Of a DNA stretch of 6,580 nucleotides, positions 5,713 to 6,580 are shown piece by piece. Numbering within the stretch: position 1 is the first letter of the stretch; each line of letters starts with the position of its first letter. Source of the stretch: Deltaproteobacteria bacterium RIFCSPHIGHO2_02_FULL_40_11 (lineage in GTDB: Bacteria; Bdellovibrionota; JACOXK01; 2-02-FULL-40-11); NCBI GenBank assembly GCA_001798105.1, contig MGRI01000052.1, positions 1 to 6,580 on the forward strand, given 5' to 3'. Under the pieces are notes generated by a model. It searched no databases, was not told the origin of the DNA, and saw only the letters and a list, made by a program, of their open reading frames with translations. The translations under genes and the position numbers were made by a program.

Positions 5713-6580
5713 ATGAAGTACTTAAGCTATATTGGGCTAGGGGTTTGTACCCTATGGGTTTTTGCCTGTGGGCAGGTCTCCGAGGTGCCGTTTGAAGAAT
5801 CCATTCAAAGGGGCCCCTCTGCTGAAGATCCCCGTCAACATGAACCGAAAAAAGAAATTGAGGAAGAAACGTTTTATTCGGTGCGAGACCCCATTCCCTA
5901 TCTGGAAAATATTCAGATTTTAGGACGCGTTCAATTTCAATGTGAACGTCACGGCCTTTCCAATCAATGTATCACCAAGCTTTCAGATATTCGAAGCAAA
6001 GATATCCAAGTCATGGAAGATCATATTTCTTTTCAAAAACCAGGGCTGTATTTGGTAGAGGAAGATCATTTGCCAAAACTCATTCGGGTGGCTTCTCAAC
6101 AAAATAACGCTGTTTTAGATTTCGAGCTCCATGCCTTTAAAGATAGTTTTTATAATACGCTGTATCATTTCGATTTGGTATTTTTTGAAGATCTGAAAGA
6201 TAAAGTCCTAGACGTTTCTTGGCAGGTAGATGGCGGCAGGTTTCATTTTTACGATGAAGATTTGTCTTATTTAAAGCGCACCCGGCCGATTCAAAAGACT
6301 ATTCTTTTTTTAGAAAAGAAAGTGTATGAGATTTCTGTCACCCTTCGGTTTAATGAAAAAGAAGTGCTTACCAAAAAAATATCTTTAGATCTCATCAAAG
6401 GCTTTGATGAAGATTCCGATCAAGACTATAGGCTGAAAGCCTTTTACAAAGATTCCGAAAATACCATTCAACTTTTGTCGGATCTGGATTTAGAGCAATC
6501 CAAAAAGTACCATTGGCAATTGGGGCGTTTGGAAAAAGTGTATTGTGATGAAAGTATTCGTTATTTGGAAACGGCAGCCG
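5713..6580 (+). CDS. Lipoprotein of unknown family with repeated beta-sandwich-like unit, 3' end outside window
   Basis: The visible part is 289 codons with no stop. The N-terminus MKYLSYIGLGVCTLWVFACGQ is a type II signal peptide. The lipobox is VFAC, with Cys19 the likely lipidated residue. Phe at -2 is slightly unusual. Gly at +2 gives no inner-membrane retention signal, so the outer membrane is likely. A charged Glu/Lys linker (about 30-55) leads to a region with two cysteines (FQCERHGLSNQC), possibly disulfide bonded. From about residue 141 a unit with DLKDKVLDVSWQVDGG (Trp170) recurs from about 243 (DLEQSKKYHWQLGR, Trp268), 98 residues apart. This is consistent with tandem PKD/Ig-like domains, though the family assignment is inferred. 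The upstream Shine-Dalgarno is weak (AAGTAAG). The gene lies beyond the palindrome, under a strong predicted promoter. Function is unknown; surface adhesion or envelope binding would be typical of such architecture but is not shown here. Confidence 0.85.
   Translation, partial: MKYLSYIGLGVCTLWVFACGQVSEVPFEESIQRGPSAEDPRQHEPKKEIEEETFYSVRDPIPYLENIQILGRVQFQCERHGLSNQCITKLSDIRSKDIQVMEDHISFQKPGLYLVEEDHLPKLIRVASQQNNAVLDFELHAFKDSFYNTLYHFDLVFFEDLKDKVLDVSWQVDGGRFHFYDEDLSYLKRTRPIQKTILFLEKKVYEISVTLRFNEKEVLTKKISLDLIKGFDEDSDQDYRLKAFYKDSENTIQLLSDLDLEQSKKYHWQLGRLEKVYCDESIRYLETAA

Noticed and set aside
1..6580. tRNA, rRNA, CRISPR array, complete insertion sequence or phage genes
   Set aside because: No cloverleaf, rRNA-like segment, regularly spaced direct repeats or transposase/integrase frames were seen on either strand.

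Overview
This 6.6 kb window looks like ordinary chromosomal DNA from a Gram-negative bacterium of moderate to low GC. It shows no phage, plasmid or complete transposon genes. Three envelope features point to a diderm: a lipobox lipoprotein, a large protein with a cleavable signal peptide, and a subtilase with a Cys/transmembrane/Arg C-terminal tail. The tail style and the several large unrecognised secreted proteins would fit a deltaproteobacterium-like or Bdellovibrionota-like lineage, but this taxonomic placement is only an inference.

The left half (1-3603) is read entirely from the minus strand. In transcription order it holds bcp (thioredoxin-dependent peroxiredoxin, 3603-3133), a short-type citrate synthase (3022-1904), and a large secreted protein of unknown family that starts with GTG at 1836 and runs off the left edge, with 612 residues visible. 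Each intergenic gap carries its own promoter-like sequence, so these are probably separately transcribed genes in tandem, not a tight operon.

A 119-bp divergent region (3604-3722) separates bcp from the right half, which is read from the plus strand. Upstream of the first right-hand gene it carries a promoter-like sequence and a GC-rich leader. In that leader one C-rich segment can pair either with an upstream G-run or with the Shine-Dalgarno sequence. Then come a small acidic helical protein of unknown function (3723-3974) and, 47 bp later, a secreted S8 subtilisin-like protease (4022-5539). The protease has an intact Asp/His/Ser triad, an N-terminal prodomain and a C-terminal sorting-signal-like tail.

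Immediately after the protease stop codon lies a perfect 21-bp inverted repeat with a 9-nt loop, which looks like a REP-type palindromic element. A near-consensus sigma70 promoter follows, then a lipoprotein gene (5713 to the right edge) that contains a repeated beta-sandwich-like unit.

The cytoplasmic genes (citrate synthase, peroxiredoxin) are housekeeping functions. The secreted protease, lipoprotein and large exported protein are envelope or extracellular proteins, and the sequence gives no direct proof that they act together. The most noteworthy items are the protease tail, the palindromic element, the possible translational switch before the small acidic gene, and the two unassigned exported proteins.
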